A stretch of DNA of 64,000 nt, from NCBI GenBank assembly GCA_020137815.1, contig CM035350.1:1918335-1982334 (forward strand), given 5' to 3'. The position numbers and the translations under genes were made by a program. This DNA comes from Hormiphora californensis (taxonomy: Eukaryota > Ctenophora > Tentaculata > Cydippida > Pleurobrachiidae). Below the pieces are notes generated by a model. It did no database searches, was not told the origin of the DNA, and saw only the letters and a program-made list of their open reading frames with translations. Positions 50,101-63,010 of the stretch are shown one piece after another (position 1 is the stretch's first letter; each line of letters opens with the position of its first letter).

Positions 50101-52100
50101 TCCCTCTCTTTGCCCTTCCCCCTTCTGCCTCCGATTTTGGAGGAATTTATATAGGAGGAGGGGAAGACTGATGAAAATTTTTTTGGGTGGAGAAAGGAGG
50201 AAGAAAAAAAAAAGGTTTTTTTTTTTTTTTTCCCCCCCCCCCCCCCCTTTTTTTTTAAAAAAATTTTTTTCCCCTTTCCCCCCTCTTTTGGGTTTGGGGG
50301 TAAATCCAAATCCAATTTATGTTTTTTTCACTTTCCCCCCTTCTTATTTTTGCTGTTGGTTGTAAAATTTTTAAAATTTCGTTTGGGTGCGAGATCCCCT
50401 CCTGCCCGTTCCGTCTCCCCCGACACTTTAGCTGGTATCCCTAGGAGGACAGTCACACACGTGGCCACAGCTAGTCGTGCCAATCTGTTGTTGGGGGAGG
50501 GGAGGGTAGTTATAATGGCATTATAATTTGAAACCAGATATTTAATGTAGTACGCAGCTCCCCCTCCCAGTCTGAGTACATGTAGACCTCTGCAACTTTT
50601 TTAGGTTCCCCTCCTCACCCTCTTTATCTCATTTTGTTTGCTGGCTCGTGTCGCCCTCCCTTGGTTTTGAATTGCAACTTAAGTTATTGTTGAATGTTGT
50701 GTTTTTATTTTTTTTTTTTTGTTTCCCAAAAAAAAAATCCTTTTTAAAAGAATTTGGAGTAAATTGGGATTGATTTTTTCCCTTTTTTTTTTCCCCCCTT
50801 TTTTTTTTCATTTTCTTTCCTTTTCTTTCTCTCTCTCCCCTTTTCTTCCCCCCTCTTTTTTTTCCCCCTTTTTTAAAATTTTCTCTTCCCCCCCCCCCCC
50901 CTTTCCCCCTTTTTTCTCTCTTTCCCCCCTTTTTTTTTTCCCCCCCCCTTCCCCCCCCCTTTCTTTCCCCCCCAGGGTTTTCCCTTTTGCCCCCCCTTTT
51001 TTTTCCCCCCTTCCCCTTTGGGTTCCCCCCTTGGGGGGGGGGGCCTTTGGGGGCCCCCCCCTTTTCCTTCTTTTTTTGGGCCCTTTTTTGCCCCCTTTTC
51101 TTTTTTTCCCCCTCCCCCCTGGGCCCCCCAAATTTTTTTTTGGGCCCCGGGCCCCCTTTTTTTCCCTGGGTTTTTCCTGCCTCGTTTTCTTGGGGTTTTT
51201 TTTTTTTTTTCCCCCCTTTTCTTTTTCCTCTTTTCTTTCCCCTTTTTTTTGGGGGTGGGTTTAATTTTTGTTCCCTTTGGGTTTTTAAAATTCGTTTTTG
51301 GGGTTTTTTGGAGGCTTATTTTTAAAAAGGGGCCTTTTTTGGGTTGTTTTCCCTTTAACCCCTTTTTTTTCCCAATTTTTTTAAAAATGTAAAAATTTTT
51401 TTTCCTTCCCCCCTTTTTTTTAAGGGGGGTTCCATTTTCCTACCATCTGCCCTTCCCCCAAAAAAAAAAATACCTTTAAATTTCCCTCCCCTTGGGGGGA
51501 AATGGGGTTGGGGGCTTTTAAAAAACCCGGGGTTTAGCCGGGAAAGTTTTAAAGTTTGATGTTTCAAACCGGGGGGGAAAAGGGGGGCCCTAAACCCCAA
51601 AAAAATATTTGGGGGGAAAACCCCCTAAAAGCCCCTTTGGGTTCCTGGGTTTCTTTTTAAAAAGCTTTCTCTCTCCATTTTAAACCCCCTTTTTTCCCTG
51701 GCCGCATGTCTTTTTTAAAAGGGGCCTAACCCTTATTGGGGCCCCCAACATCAATTTTTTTTAAAAGGGAATTTCCCCCGTCCTGATGAAATTGAATATT
51801 TGAATTAAAAAAATCCTGGTTTAAACCCAATTTTTTAAAACCCCTTTACCCCCCCCCCTTCCCCCCCCCCCTTTGCAAAATAAACGCCGGTCCCAAAAAT
51901 CTTTATCCCCTTGGGGGCCCCCCTTTTTAAAAAAACCTTTAAATTTTTCCTTGTTTTTTAAACCCCAAATTTCCCCCCCCCTTTTAAATGAAAAGGCAAA
52001 ATTGGACCCCCAACGGCCCGTCCGGCAAACCCGAAAACCCCCTTCAAAACCCTTACCCAAAAGGGCCTAAAAGCATTTAAAAAAAACCCCGGGGCCATTT
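44160..52100. other. Low-quality homopolymer-rich blocks, no gene supported
   Basis: Blocks at about 44400-45450, 46610-47130, 48780-49600 and 50000-52100 consist of long single-base runs, worst at 50700-52080, where almost every base is part of a run of 3-10. Normal-looking sequence lies between (45640-46600, 47200-48700). A 169-codon open frame at 46097-46606 has no recognisable protein character. The first P450 exons are probably lost here. Confidence 0.65.
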
Positions 52101-52445
52101 CCCCCGGGTTCCATGGTTGGAATGAACGATATCCGATAATCACTGACGAACAGTTGCCCGTCACCCTGGTAAGTGGAGAGAGAGAGAGATTGGGAAATAG
52201 TGGTGTATGTAGAAAAGGTTAGTCTGAGTTCTAGGCCGGGAGTCTCATAAGTTTGAGATGTACACCAGGGGCCGGGAGGGGGAGGCTAAACGGTAACGTC
52301 ATGGTGTCGGGAGAGTTTTAAATACTGATAACGGGGGCTGCAACACAGTCTTGGATATCCAATAAGCGATTTATCAATAAATGAATAAACTGCTCTATCT
52401 CTCTCCTGTATTTGTCATAACCCTCTCTCTCTCCCTCCTCTGCAG

Positions 52446-55400
52446 GCCGCTAATCGGTAACTTTTTGGAAATAAGGCCGTACCTTATGGGACCCCTAACG
52501 ATGCAGGATTGTTTTCTAAAATGGTAATTTCTCACGTGCCATGCATGCACACATTGATATATTTACCCGCTAATCAAATCAAATACCTGCTTCTATCAAC
52601 AGCCCAATTTTCTCTCATTACCACCTTACCTCCCCCTCTCCATCTCTCCCTCCCTCTCTCTTTCCCGCTAAGTAAACGCGTAAATGGGCGTCCTGGAATG
52701 CACACATGATATGACGTCATCCCCGCATTCCTCGCGGCTACTACCCCCTGACCTTGTTATATTATACCCTGTGTACAATGAACAGTGTTCATACTATTGA
52801 AGAGTTAAATAGTCTGAACAAGCCAACCCTGACCTGTCTGGCCAGAACCCGACAGTGTGCCAGACCCTGACAGTGCGCTCGATCAGATGGGATCGGCGGC
52901 GCCAGACAGACCCTGACCAACTGAATCCTGGCTCCATATCTTACCCCTGCACCACATCTAGCTTCTCAACAACCCATTGACCCTCCCCCTTTTTACAGGA
53001 CGATAAAGTACGGGTCAACATTTAAATTTTGGGTTGGAAACAAGCCCTGGATAGTGGTGTCAGACCCTGATTCTGTCAAGGAAATCCTTTGTGGAAATAA
53101 CTTTCCTAAGGACCCGACCTACTATGGGCCCATCGGGACGCTCTATGGGCAAAGGTAAAGGGGGGTTCTTGACGGGCTTACTAACGACAGTTACAGCCCC
53201 CTCCTCCTCGCGACATCTTCTGGTTCTGCAGCAACAATCTGTGTGTTAGAATTACAGAGAAACTCATGCCCGTCTCTGTATCACGTGGTCCTGTCCCTCC
53301 TAGTATAACGTGCAGCTGGTGACAGCCCTCTACTTTCGTAATATACCCATCTGAAAGATCCCTCTAAAATTCGACTTTTGTTTTCTCTCCCTTACTGCAA
53401 CGTTTGTTGCGTCTTTCTTTTGAAATCTAACTCCCAATTAAAATCCTCGGGATGCTAAACACATTTATTCGCGGACGGTCGACAGACCAGATGCCACCTC
53501 TCTTTCTCCTAAACACTACTAGCTTGATGCTACCTCTCTTTCTCCTAAACACTTTTAGCGTGATTCTACCTATCTTTCTCCTAAACACTTTTAGCGTGAT
53601 TACACTTCTCTTCTAAACACTACCTCCTACCATCAGGTTTGCTGGGGGAGGGAGTGCAGTACAGACAGATACAAAGAAGCATACTAAACAGCAGAAAATC
53701 ACGATGATGGCGTACCATAAGAAGTACCTGACAAAATCCAGTCACGCCATCACATCGGTAAGAATATATGATCTGGGTCTCAGTGTCTAGTTGGTAGCTG
53801 TGTGTATATCATGTCATCTTGTATACGACCTGTAGGAGATTTGAAGACTTGTTAGATCGAATAGATTCAGTCTCATGTGATATGATGAGAGAAGTAGCAC
53901 TGGTATATTTTAGGGGTCACACTGCCATTGTGCAGTAAATCTGTCACATGCCAGCTGGTTCTGTAAATATGTGTGGTTTTAATATTCCCCCTGGCCCCCT
54001 CAAGCACCCCCCCCCCCCAACTAAAACTCCCTCCCCCCCAACTAAAACTCTCCCTCCTACAGGTGATGAGCAGGTGGGTAGACCAGCTTGGTAGTTACCA
54101 ATCCTGGGTACCACTATCAGACGAGCTGGATAAACTTGCCACATCAGCAATCTGCAAAATCGCCTTTGATATGGATGTCCCCTTCTCGTATAGAGGGGAG
54201 AGTGATGTCTACAAGTTTATCGATATCTGCTTTGGTGGCATCAAGGATGTCCTTTTCAATCCCCTTGGCATGGTACGTTAGGAAAACTTCCTACTTGAGG
54301 GGGAGATATATATATTTGTAGCAGAGCTGGAAATATGCAACAATTTGTCACGCTCCTATCCTTCCAGATATAAATATTACACCCCCAATATACCCCCGGA
54401 CCCCTCCCTTCGTCCTGATCTCTCACTGAGTCTATCACTGCACTGGCAAATGCCCCCATGCTATTTAATAAACAACTTACACCCATATCTCTCTGCAGCT
54501 AAAATACAAACAAGTGGAGAAGGTGAGGGCTGCTGCAAAGGCGCTCCGGGAGATCGGGGAGAATTTTATTAGAGATACTTATGATAAGATGAACACAGGA
54601 TCGCCCCTTCCTGATGCCATGTTTAGTTACGTGCTACAGGAGATTAAGGAGGCAGGTTGGTTTGTATTTTTAATGTTCGTCTGTCAGCTGTTACGTTTAT
54701 GTTCATAGTTTATGACAATGTGAGATTGTCCCCGTTATGACTGCTTCGGGCCAACAGACCCTGCTGGATTCTGCACTAACTGTTTGTTTCGGGTGGGTAG
54801 TCCGTGAAATTCCAAAGACACACGGAATTCAACTTGTCATGAACATGACAAATTAGGGAAAAATAACAGCGCTATCATTCGAGTTACGTCTGCGGGGGTA
54901 AACCCATTTACAAAGAACTACTTTATTGGGACTTTATCTAACCATTTTCTCCCCTCAGGTGGTTCATTTTCACTGGAGGAGATCATTGATGAATTCATTA
55001 TTCAGATAGTAGCAGGTTAGTTTCTCCCGTATAGTTTTAATTTGAATGTCTCACATGTTATACACTAGTTCCCCCACCTCTATCTCTGTGAGTCTGTTCG
55101 TAACTCAAGATATCTTCTTCTCTGGTATCCGGCTCTTGTGGTTAGATTTTTTGATAGTCTCAAAATTATACGTAGTTTCAGTGGTATCTACATCTCTCTA
55201 CATAGCCGTGTAATGGTAGAAACCACTATAACAGACTTCAATTAAGCCCCTGCCGCCACATAGCTGTCAGCTAACAAGATTTCAACCACCCGAAACGTAA
55301 CAATCCCTCTTTGTGGTCCTAATTCCTCGCCCTCAAGCCTCTCGTCCCTCTCTATTTTGTGGTGGTGCGGGCGTGGCTTTCCTTGATTAGGGGGTAGCTC

Positions 55401-55851
55401 ATGCTAGCCGTGTGTGTGCAGTGAGGCGTAACAAAATTGTGTTTGCCCCCGGCCCTCTTCTCTCTCAGCTCTCTTTCTCTCTGTTTTTCTCGCTCCCTCC
55501 TTTGGCCTTCTCTCTCTTTAACTCATCTAACTCCTCTCTCTCTGTGCTCCCTTTCCCTGCCGCTTTCTCCAACTTTATCCCATTCACTCTTATCTTCAAA
55601 GCAAAAACCTAATGACCACCCGCTTCTACATCCAAATCACCTATTGGCCAGTTCTTGGACCATAAATCCCATCTATCATTCGGTTCATACTGACCTCTTT
55701 AATCCATCCCCCTTTATTCTTTAATCCACTCCATCAACCCCTCCAGGAACGGAGACGACGTCAAACTTGATGAAGTTCTTGCTAATGGAAGTAGCACGAC
55801 ATCCACATGTCTACAAGCGGTGGGTACTAGCTGCAGGTGGCCGTCTGCCCC

Positions 55852-55902
<51 letters not shown>

Positions 55903-58287
55903 CGGGAGAATGAAAATGAATTGGTTTTCATTATCTGTCCCACTGGTCCTACTCTCCCTTCCTGCCTCATTCTCTCTCACACACACACTCTCTCTCTCAC
56001 TCTCTTCCCCGCTCTTCCTCCCTATATATCACGTGTACCCCAACCTACAGGCTACAGGCAGAGATAGATGAGGTGATGTGTGATACGACCGCAGAGACCT
56101 ACCACTCTGACCTCAACAGGATGAGGTATCTTGACCAGGTGATAGCGGAAGCCCTCAGGATGTATCCTGTGGCGGTGGCCACAACCAGAACTAATCCCAA
56201 GGAGACGTATCTTGGAAAAACACTCATCCCGGCCAACTCGTGCATCATGGTATGTGCCGATGTGAGAGACTGAGAGAGAGAGGAAGTGAGAGAGAGAGAG
56301 ATGAAAAGAGATAAACAGGGAAGACAGATAGCCCCAACTGTTCAAGCAGCATTCTCATACACGTGATTGACTGTGTTTTTTTCTAAACGTCATCCCCCGG
56401 TTGTAAAGTATGCCCGAGAGAGAATGACCTAATTCCTCCTTCTCAGGTATGTTGGCACACACTTCACCGGAACCCACAATACTTCTCTCAGCCTGAGGTG
56501 TTTGACCCCGACCGGTGGGCCCCAGACAAGCCAGGGTAGGTGGTTATAGATCCAGGAAGGTCTATTATTAGTCGGGGCGAATCTTAATTTTTTGACACAC
56601 TATTTGGTGAAAAGCAAATTCCGGTTGTAACCCACCTATTTTGACCCGCTGAACACGATCCCGTCCATAGGTAAGCTCGCAAAAGTGAAGAAAATCCCCA
56701 AATCGGCCACGCCCTTTTACCTGTATTTTCAGCCTGTAGCCAAAAACATAAATCCTCTTAGAATAAGAGTAGAGACAAATCTGAGGGCACTAAAGTGATC
56801 AGCGCCCTCGCATTAGTGGGGGTAGGTGCTGGAATTAAGTCTCTATCTCATCTGGTTAATTAGATAATTGGATAATTAGGTTTGCACATAACCGTTTTTT
56901 GGCTATATGGCTATAGCCACTTAGGAATGGTTTAGAGACTTTTCACTGGCGCCATTTTGTAGGTAATAGCCAAGTTATGGGGGGTCGACGTCTGACTTTT
57001 AAGCTCTATCTCCAACCGTTTAGCCGTTATTTGGCTTAAACGATGCTCAAAATCGGGCTTTTTACCGTTTTTCGCTCATTTTGAGCATCGATTAAGCCCA
57101 ATAACGGCTAAACGGTTGGAGATAGAGCTTAAAAGTCCGACGTCGACCCCCCATAACTTGGCTATTGCCTACAAAATGGCGCCAGTGAAAAGTCTCTAAA
57201 CCATTCCTAAGTGGCTATAGCCATATAGCCAAAAAACGGTTATGTGCAAACCTAATTATCCAATTATCTAATTAACCAGATGAGATAGAGACTTAATTCC
57301 AGCACCTACCCCCACTAATGCGAGGGCGCTGATAACTTTAGTGCCCTCAGATTTGTCTCTACTCCTATTCTAAGAGGATTTATGTTTTTGGCTACAGGCT
57401 GAAAATACAGGTAAAAGGGCGTGGCCGATTTGGGCATTTTCTTCACTTTTGCGAGCTTACCTATGGACGGGATCGTGTTCAGCGGGTCAAAATAGGTGGG
57501 TTACAACCGGAATTTGCTTTTCACCAAATAGTGTGTCAACCACTTCTTTTTGTGAGAGATTCGCCCCGACTATATATATGTTTAGAGAGTCAGAGAAAGA
57601 AGCGCGGTGAGAAATACTATTTCCGCTACTACATAAAGTTACACCAATTGGAGTATTCTTGGATGTGAGCCAATAATAAATAATCGGTATAATAGATAGT
57701 GCTGAGCAGAGCATAGCCTACTGAATTCATTGAGCTTATTATATTCGATATAATAATTAGGACAAGATACCTAGATTTGAGGTATCCGAGAGAATTAAAG
57801 CCACCATGGTCCCTAAATATTGATCCCATATTTCAGACCGCTACCCTTCACCTACCTTCCCTTCTCGAGTGGACCCCGATCGTGCGCTGGTAAGCACATA
57901 GCCAAGCTGGAGGCGAAGATTATTACCAGTATGCTGCTATATCATTACGACCTCACGCCCCACCCGGATATGCGGTACGAGGTTTCCGCTACAATCGCTG
58001 CTAAACCATCCCATCCGCTCATGTTCAAAGTTACCAGCAGAAACCAACCGAGGTAAGAACATATTATATTGTCTAGTTTGTCTCTAGCAGGAACCGACCG
58101 AAACAAGTAAACAACCAATCAGAACTCGTTATTTAGGTCACGTGACTGGTCATCAGCCAATCAGCGACCAGTATTTCCTGATTCGGTCGGTTCCTTGTCT
58201 CTAGTTTGTCCCTGATATTATTCCACACCTTCCCTCAGAAAAGGACCCAGCCCCAATTCTGAGATAGATGGGTCAAATACAAACTAG
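52446..58287 (+). CDS. Cytochrome P450 (lacks first exons)
   Basis: Haem-thiolate monooxygenase, expected in the endoplasmic reticulum. Eleven phase-consistent exons: 52446-52523, 52999-53154, 53637-53757, 54063-54272, 54499-54655, 54959-55015, 55747-55819, 56051-56249, 56447-56535, 57837-58052 and 58239-58287. Motifs in order: PLIGNFLEI after the missing membrane anchor, KYGSTFKFWVGNKPW in beta-1, the I-helix AGTETTS (oxygen activation), EALRMYP with the K-helix ExxR, VFDPDRW (PERF region), and the haem loop FSSGPRSCAG with the cysteine ligand. The tail ends SNTN, followed by AATAAA at 58296. The haem-loop surroundings (LPFTYLPFSSGPRSC...KLEAKI) remind me of the CYP46/CYP4 side of the family, but this is not a firm subfamily call. 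The anchor exon should lie in the damaged sequence before 52,100. Confidence 0.88.
52836..52910. repeat. Short inverted-repeat element, GTCTGGCGGCGCC family
   Basis: CCTGTCTGGCCAGAACCCGAC faces GTCGGC-like GGATCGGCGGCGCCAGACAG in the first visible P450 intron. Same family as the copies in the GPCR introns. Confidence 0.5.
53505..53625. repeat. Tandem repeat, about 41-bp unit, in a P450 intron
   Basis: Three imperfect units built on CTTTCTCCTAAACACTTTT followed by TAGCGTGATT. Confidence 0.8.
55853..55898. repeat. (GA)n microsatellite in a P450 intron
   Basis: Pure GA tract 33 bp after a splice donor. Confidence 0.95.
56571..57570. mobile_element. 1,000-bp palindromic (foldback) element in a P450 intron
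   Basis: Ends are GTCGGGGCGAATCT and AGATTCGCCCCGAC, flanked by TA on both sides. Next inward are TTGACACACTATTTGGTG and its complement. The whole element is one near-perfect inverted repeat with its centre near 57068. Its inner blocks match those of 27805-29865, but the outer 250 bp of each arm are unrelated. No coding capacity. Confidence 0.85.
58088..58196. mobile_element. 109-bp hAT-like mini-element in the last P450 intron
   Basis: Starts CAGGAACCGACCGAA and ends TTCGGTCGGTTCCTT, with GTCTCTAG on both sides (58080-58087 and 58197-58204). It carries two CCAATC motifs and a central GTCACGTGAC palindrome. It fills more than half of the 186-bp intron. Confidence 0.65.
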
Positions 58288-58295
58288 ACAAATAT

Positions 58296-58301
58296 AATAA
58301 A
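58296..58301 (+). terminator. Polyadenylation signal AATAAA of the P450 gene
   Basis: Canonical AATAAA nine bases after the stop codon. Confidence 0.55.
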
Positions 58302-59784
58302 AGGGAGGGTCGGGGTCTACCAAGGTGTTAAACGGATTTAGGCGATTTTTCTGGAACCATTTGTCTTTTCGGAGAGAAATGAATGGGAGAAAAACCTGGA
58401 AAGGGAAGACATAGAATTCATTTAACGAATCTGGGGTTAAGTCGTGCGAGACAAAATGAATTCTCTCCCTCATTCCCCCTCCCTCTCCTTGTCTCTCTCC
58501 CCCACACACCCGCACACCAATTGACACATACTCTGGTGTCAAAGGACTAGCCGACGACGCACACCGTGACCTAAATATCATTCCCCTGCAAGATAAAAAT
58601 CTTATCACATTCTCTCTATCCCTCTGACGCGTCAAATCGTTGCAAGTACCGTAAAAGAGTGAATGAAGGAGAGAGACCTGAAAGAATGAGATGCTGTTAG
58701 ATATGAAGTTGCACTTCACCCTCACTTCAGTGTGGCCCCCAGAGTTCGAAGGGTCGGAAACGAACACCAACTTTCTCTTTATTGAATTTTAGTGGGGGTT
58801 AGAGAAAGATCAGATGATGGAATCTTATTACTGCGCCACAGCTATGAACAATGGGGGAACAGTATTATTAGGACATTATATTAATCCCTCACTTTCCCAA
58901 TTCAGAGATGTTGTAGTGGGTGGTGATGTGACAAGATGAAGTGGTGACCAACAAAACGACTGCTGACACTGTTGCAGAGATATTGGCCAAGAGAAGACAG
59001 AGCTAGCTGGGATCCTACCAGACTAACCATAAAACACAGCCGTGAGATACCGGGAGATATGTATCTCTCTCCCGGAGCCCCGCTACCACAAAACAAAGAC
59101 TCGAAATAATGATTGCTGTAAACGTGATATGTCTCCACTCCTTCACTAGTGTGAGTGTTTTAGGGATCCCCCTCCACCGCTCCTTATATGGCCATATGCC
59201 CATATATAGAAGTCATGTATGGCCATGTATGGCGGTGGTAGAGGTGGAGATCTTTGTATATTGATTGTGTGTGTATTTGAATGCTGGAAGTGGAACGTAT
59301 AATGGTTAACTACTCTGCATCTAATATTTTAAAACCGGTGGAACAGCTTTTGATTCTCATGATTGGATTGAGGACACATTTTGGCGTTAATAAAAACCAT
59401 TTACCAAATGCATATTCTAACATTTTTTCTAAATTTATACGCACTTTTGAACACATATTTTGATTTGATATACACGTTAATGGGAATATAAAATAAACAC
59501 GGACACAGAGGAGACGTTAGAGATCAGTGTGATACAAGGAAAGAGATGGAGAGAAGTATTAGTGAAAGTGAGAGAGAGATAGAAAATAGGAATTGATAAA
59601 TTTTAGTTTAGTGATAGATAGATAGGGCGTCACGTGATATTTCCAAATAAGGGAAGGTCATGGGTCGTCTAACGAGAGAGTGAATGGTAATTTATCAGTT
59701 TATGGGATGACCCAGTTACCAGCCAATAATTATGACCATCATTTTGATGAACAAAAGAGACCACACGCACGCACACAGGTTAAG

Positions 59785-59930
<146 letters not shown>

Positions 59931-60060
59931 GGAGAGTGAAAGAGACGAACGAAATACGACTGCATGTATTATGATCAACAGAGCCCTCGATTAGATGATG
60001 CTTATATAGATTTTTTAAAGCTTTTATAGATCTAGTTTCACAACTGTTTATATTTTAGAC

Positions 60061-60122
60061 TTGGTTACGAAATAACCCCCCCTTCTTCCCGCACTGGCAA
60101 GGGAGGGTAACTTCGTTACCAA
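60061..60122. mobile_element. 62-bp mini-transposon with 9-bp target duplication
   Basis: Starts TTGGTTACGAAATAACCCC and ends AACTTCGTTACCAA. ATTTTAGAC flanks both sides (60052-60060 and 60123-60131). Related to 42694-42744, including an internal GCACTGGCAAGGG. Confidence 0.75.
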
Positions 60123-60516
60123 ATTTTAGACCCGAGTGATTTTGAATATATTTGTGTGCGTGCGTGTACAAGGGAGTGAGAATTGAGAGCAAGATTACTA
60201 AAAGATTTAGTAAAACTGTTTACCCACTAAAAACTGCGTGTGTGTTATGTGATTGAATCCCATATTATAAGTGACGCCCAAGATCACCAAACCCACTAGA
60301 TGCCCATCTGAAAGTCAAACAGAAAGCCGATCTGAAAGGGTCTACACTTCGATCACTCTGCAGCTATTTAGAAGGTGCATCTAGGTGGTGTTTTGGTGCA
60401 GGGCATGTGATATATGGTGTGCTGTGAGTGCGTATTTTCCATACATTGATTTGTCCTCTTTGAAACCACTGTGTTTTACTTTGCTTCAATTGCAGGTCGC
60501 CTCGTTAGAATCGTTA

Positions 60517-61240
60517 GGGTAGAAAGGGGTAAAATGGCACACTTTCTAACGTTTTAGGTTCTAAAATACTCAATTTATACAGCAAGAAGAAAAAAAATTA
60601 TATAGGCTATCCAATGAAACGTTTTCCTATCAGACGAGCTAAATTTTAATATCTGAAAGTTTTATTTAATAGCTTAATTAATCAATTCAAAAAGTTTGGT
60701 AGGGCTTTTTTTGGAAATTTTGCACTGGGGTAAAATGGTCCAGCCAATAGCATTGCTCGATTTTTATCACGTGCCTGGTGTTGTTAGAGCACTGGGGTAA
60801 ATGGTCCATGTTATCTTCAGTAATTTCTGTTCTGCTGGACCATTTTACCCCAGTGTGCTGGACCATTTTACCCCAGTTGGTATCACGTGGTATTGGAGGC
60901 TCGATTTCATTGGTCCCAGGGTGAACCATTTTACCCCAGCGAGGGTGAACCATTTTACCCCAGTTTGACTAATTTGACAATTTAATCAACTTAATAGTGG
61001 GTTTTTTGAAAAATTTTTATACCAAGTTTTAGAAGGATAAAAACCCTAACTGGCAGTTTTTGCAAAATTAAAATCGGCCAACTCAAACAGAAATTACAGC
61101 AGTTTTAAAGCAAAAATTCGGAACAGAACGAGCAGGTCTCCGCTGGAGAAAAAGTCACGTGACTACATGTAATAACTAGGACCATTTTACCCCATACATG
61201 TGCCATTTTACCCCGTGTGCCATTTTACCCCTTTCTACCC
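60517..61240. mobile_element. Second copy of the 724-bp TA-target element
   Basis: Nearly identical to 28313-29036 over the full 724 bp, differing by a handful of single bases, with TA on both sides. The near-identity suggests recent movement by a transposase encoded elsewhere. Confidence 0.9.
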
Positions 61241-61460
61241 TATAGTTTTAAGGGTTTGTTTTGAAAGGATGTTCTAACCCTCCTTTACATTTGTAAAATT
61301 TTCCCGGGTGGGGCGCGGAAAAAAAGGGTGTGAGGGGCTATTTCTCGATGGATGGATGAACCATTTGAAATGTGTCTGTATGTGTACCCCACGATTAGAT
61401 ATTGTTAGCCCTGAGTTGAGACGGTCCCCCAGCTGGTTACCCTGATTGTTTGTATACACA

Positions 61461-61461
61461 T

Positions 61462-61533
<72 letters not shown>

Positions 61534-61535
61534 AC

Positions 61536-61585
<50 letters not shown>

Positions 61586-61587
61586 AC

Positions 61588-61645
<58 letters not shown>

Positions 61646-61650
61646 TCTCT
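61461..61650. repeat. (TC)n microsatellite with higher-order period
   Basis: About 190 bp of TC with CACTCTCACTCA interruptions that recur about 54 bp apart. Confidence 0.95.
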
Positions 61651-62184
61651 CATTGCACCACTGAGAGGAGGAAGAGAGCTGTTTTCACACACGTGCTATG
61701 GCACCTCTCAGCAGACACGTGAGACCTAGAGAATTGAGCACTGCTCGACCACGGGGGACAAGATAGATAGCAGCTCCAATCTAAAGCCCCAAACTATCTG
61801 GTCAACTGCAGTGAGTCAACAAGTCAGCAGGTAGTGTTGCACATGATTGGTCGATAAATGTAGAATTGTTGTGCGTGTCTTGCGGGCCCACTTCACGTGT
61901 CAAGAGGTACTTAATACCAGGTGACTGCCTGTAGTACGTGCATGCACAAAGTCTTATCATCATCCCGCTCCCAGTTGTTAAGTTACTCAACAATTGTTCC
62001 AGCAATCAGGCAATGAATAAACAAGAATTATTGCATTATGTATTCATAATGCGGTGTTTCCCTGCCACAAATGGATTTAAAATTGATGAATAAGCTTCAA
62101 AACTGGATTTCCTGATGAATTTTGTGCTCAAAGAGTTTTTTTCCCGCGGATCTGCGATGTTGGTTACTAAGGTAACTAGGTAAG

Positions 62185-62261
62185 TTGCTATGGTATCCAA
62201 GGCAGTTGCTATGGTAACCAAGACAGTTGCTGTGGTAACCAAGACAGTTGCTGTGGTAACC
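62185..62261. promoter_or_regulatory. Tandem array of RFX X-box-like sites, 21-bp period
   Basis: GTTGCT(A/G)TGGTAAC occurs at 62206, 62227 and 62248, with a one-base variant at 62185, exactly 21 bp apart. Read on the minus strand, GTTACC-N2-AGCAAC fits the RFX consensus GTNRCC-N(0-3)-RGYAAC. No gene start is recognised nearby. Confidence 0.6.
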
Positions 62262-63010
62262 AAGGCAGTTACATAGGAGTTCCTAGTTGGTTACCAAGTG
62301 CTTCAACTTTAATCGCATCTCAACTCGAGTCACTAGTGTGTTTCATGCTTGGAAGACGTTCTACCACTTCATAGCATGGCTGTAGGGCGCCCAAAGCGAT
62401 CTCAGGTGATATTGGGAAGTGCTATTAGCGAGTAATTGTGCGCCACAATGTGTGTTAATCATTTCCTTTGTTAACTTAATCTGGACCTCTGCATTCGCAC
62501 ACAGAGTGTGCTATTCGGCCTAGAGTCAAGTTTGTATGAGTGCAAAAATGCGATATGAAAGTCCTGTCCCTCAGGGATAGAACTAAACGTCCATCCAGCC
62601 ATGCCAGTCTTTCCCATTTTATATAGGGTTGACGAGGCCCTCAGACGGGATCTCCCCTGGGAAAGACACCCTAGACCATAGTACGTATTGTACGGGTGCA
62701 GTCCTACTGGTCAGTACCCTAGCCGAATCTTGTACGTCGATCTCACCGACAAAGACCCTCGCTGGGGTATTGTTTGGCAGCCAGTGGGATCGGAAGTGGG
62801 CGGCACCAAAGGATTTCCTTTGAATTGAATCAACGAAACGTGAGATAGAAAGTTTTATGAAGGAGCAGACTTGTTGTTAGGCGTTGTCCGTGACGGACGG
62901 ACACATTTAGTTAACCCCACGATCTGCTGATTTCTAAACCCTGAATGATTCTTTTTAGCATGTGCGTGCTAAAAACATCATCCCGGGTGAAAATAGTTTG
63001 TCATATTTCA

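Noticed and set aside
52100-52170. Possible exon ending in a good donor (LPVTL|GTAAGTGG) just before the P450
   Set aside because: It ends in phase 0 while the next P450 exon needs two bases, and the peptide is not P450-like.
62629-62823. 64-codon open frame with coding-like base use
   Set aside because: The minus strand is equally open, no family is recognised and no partner exon was found.
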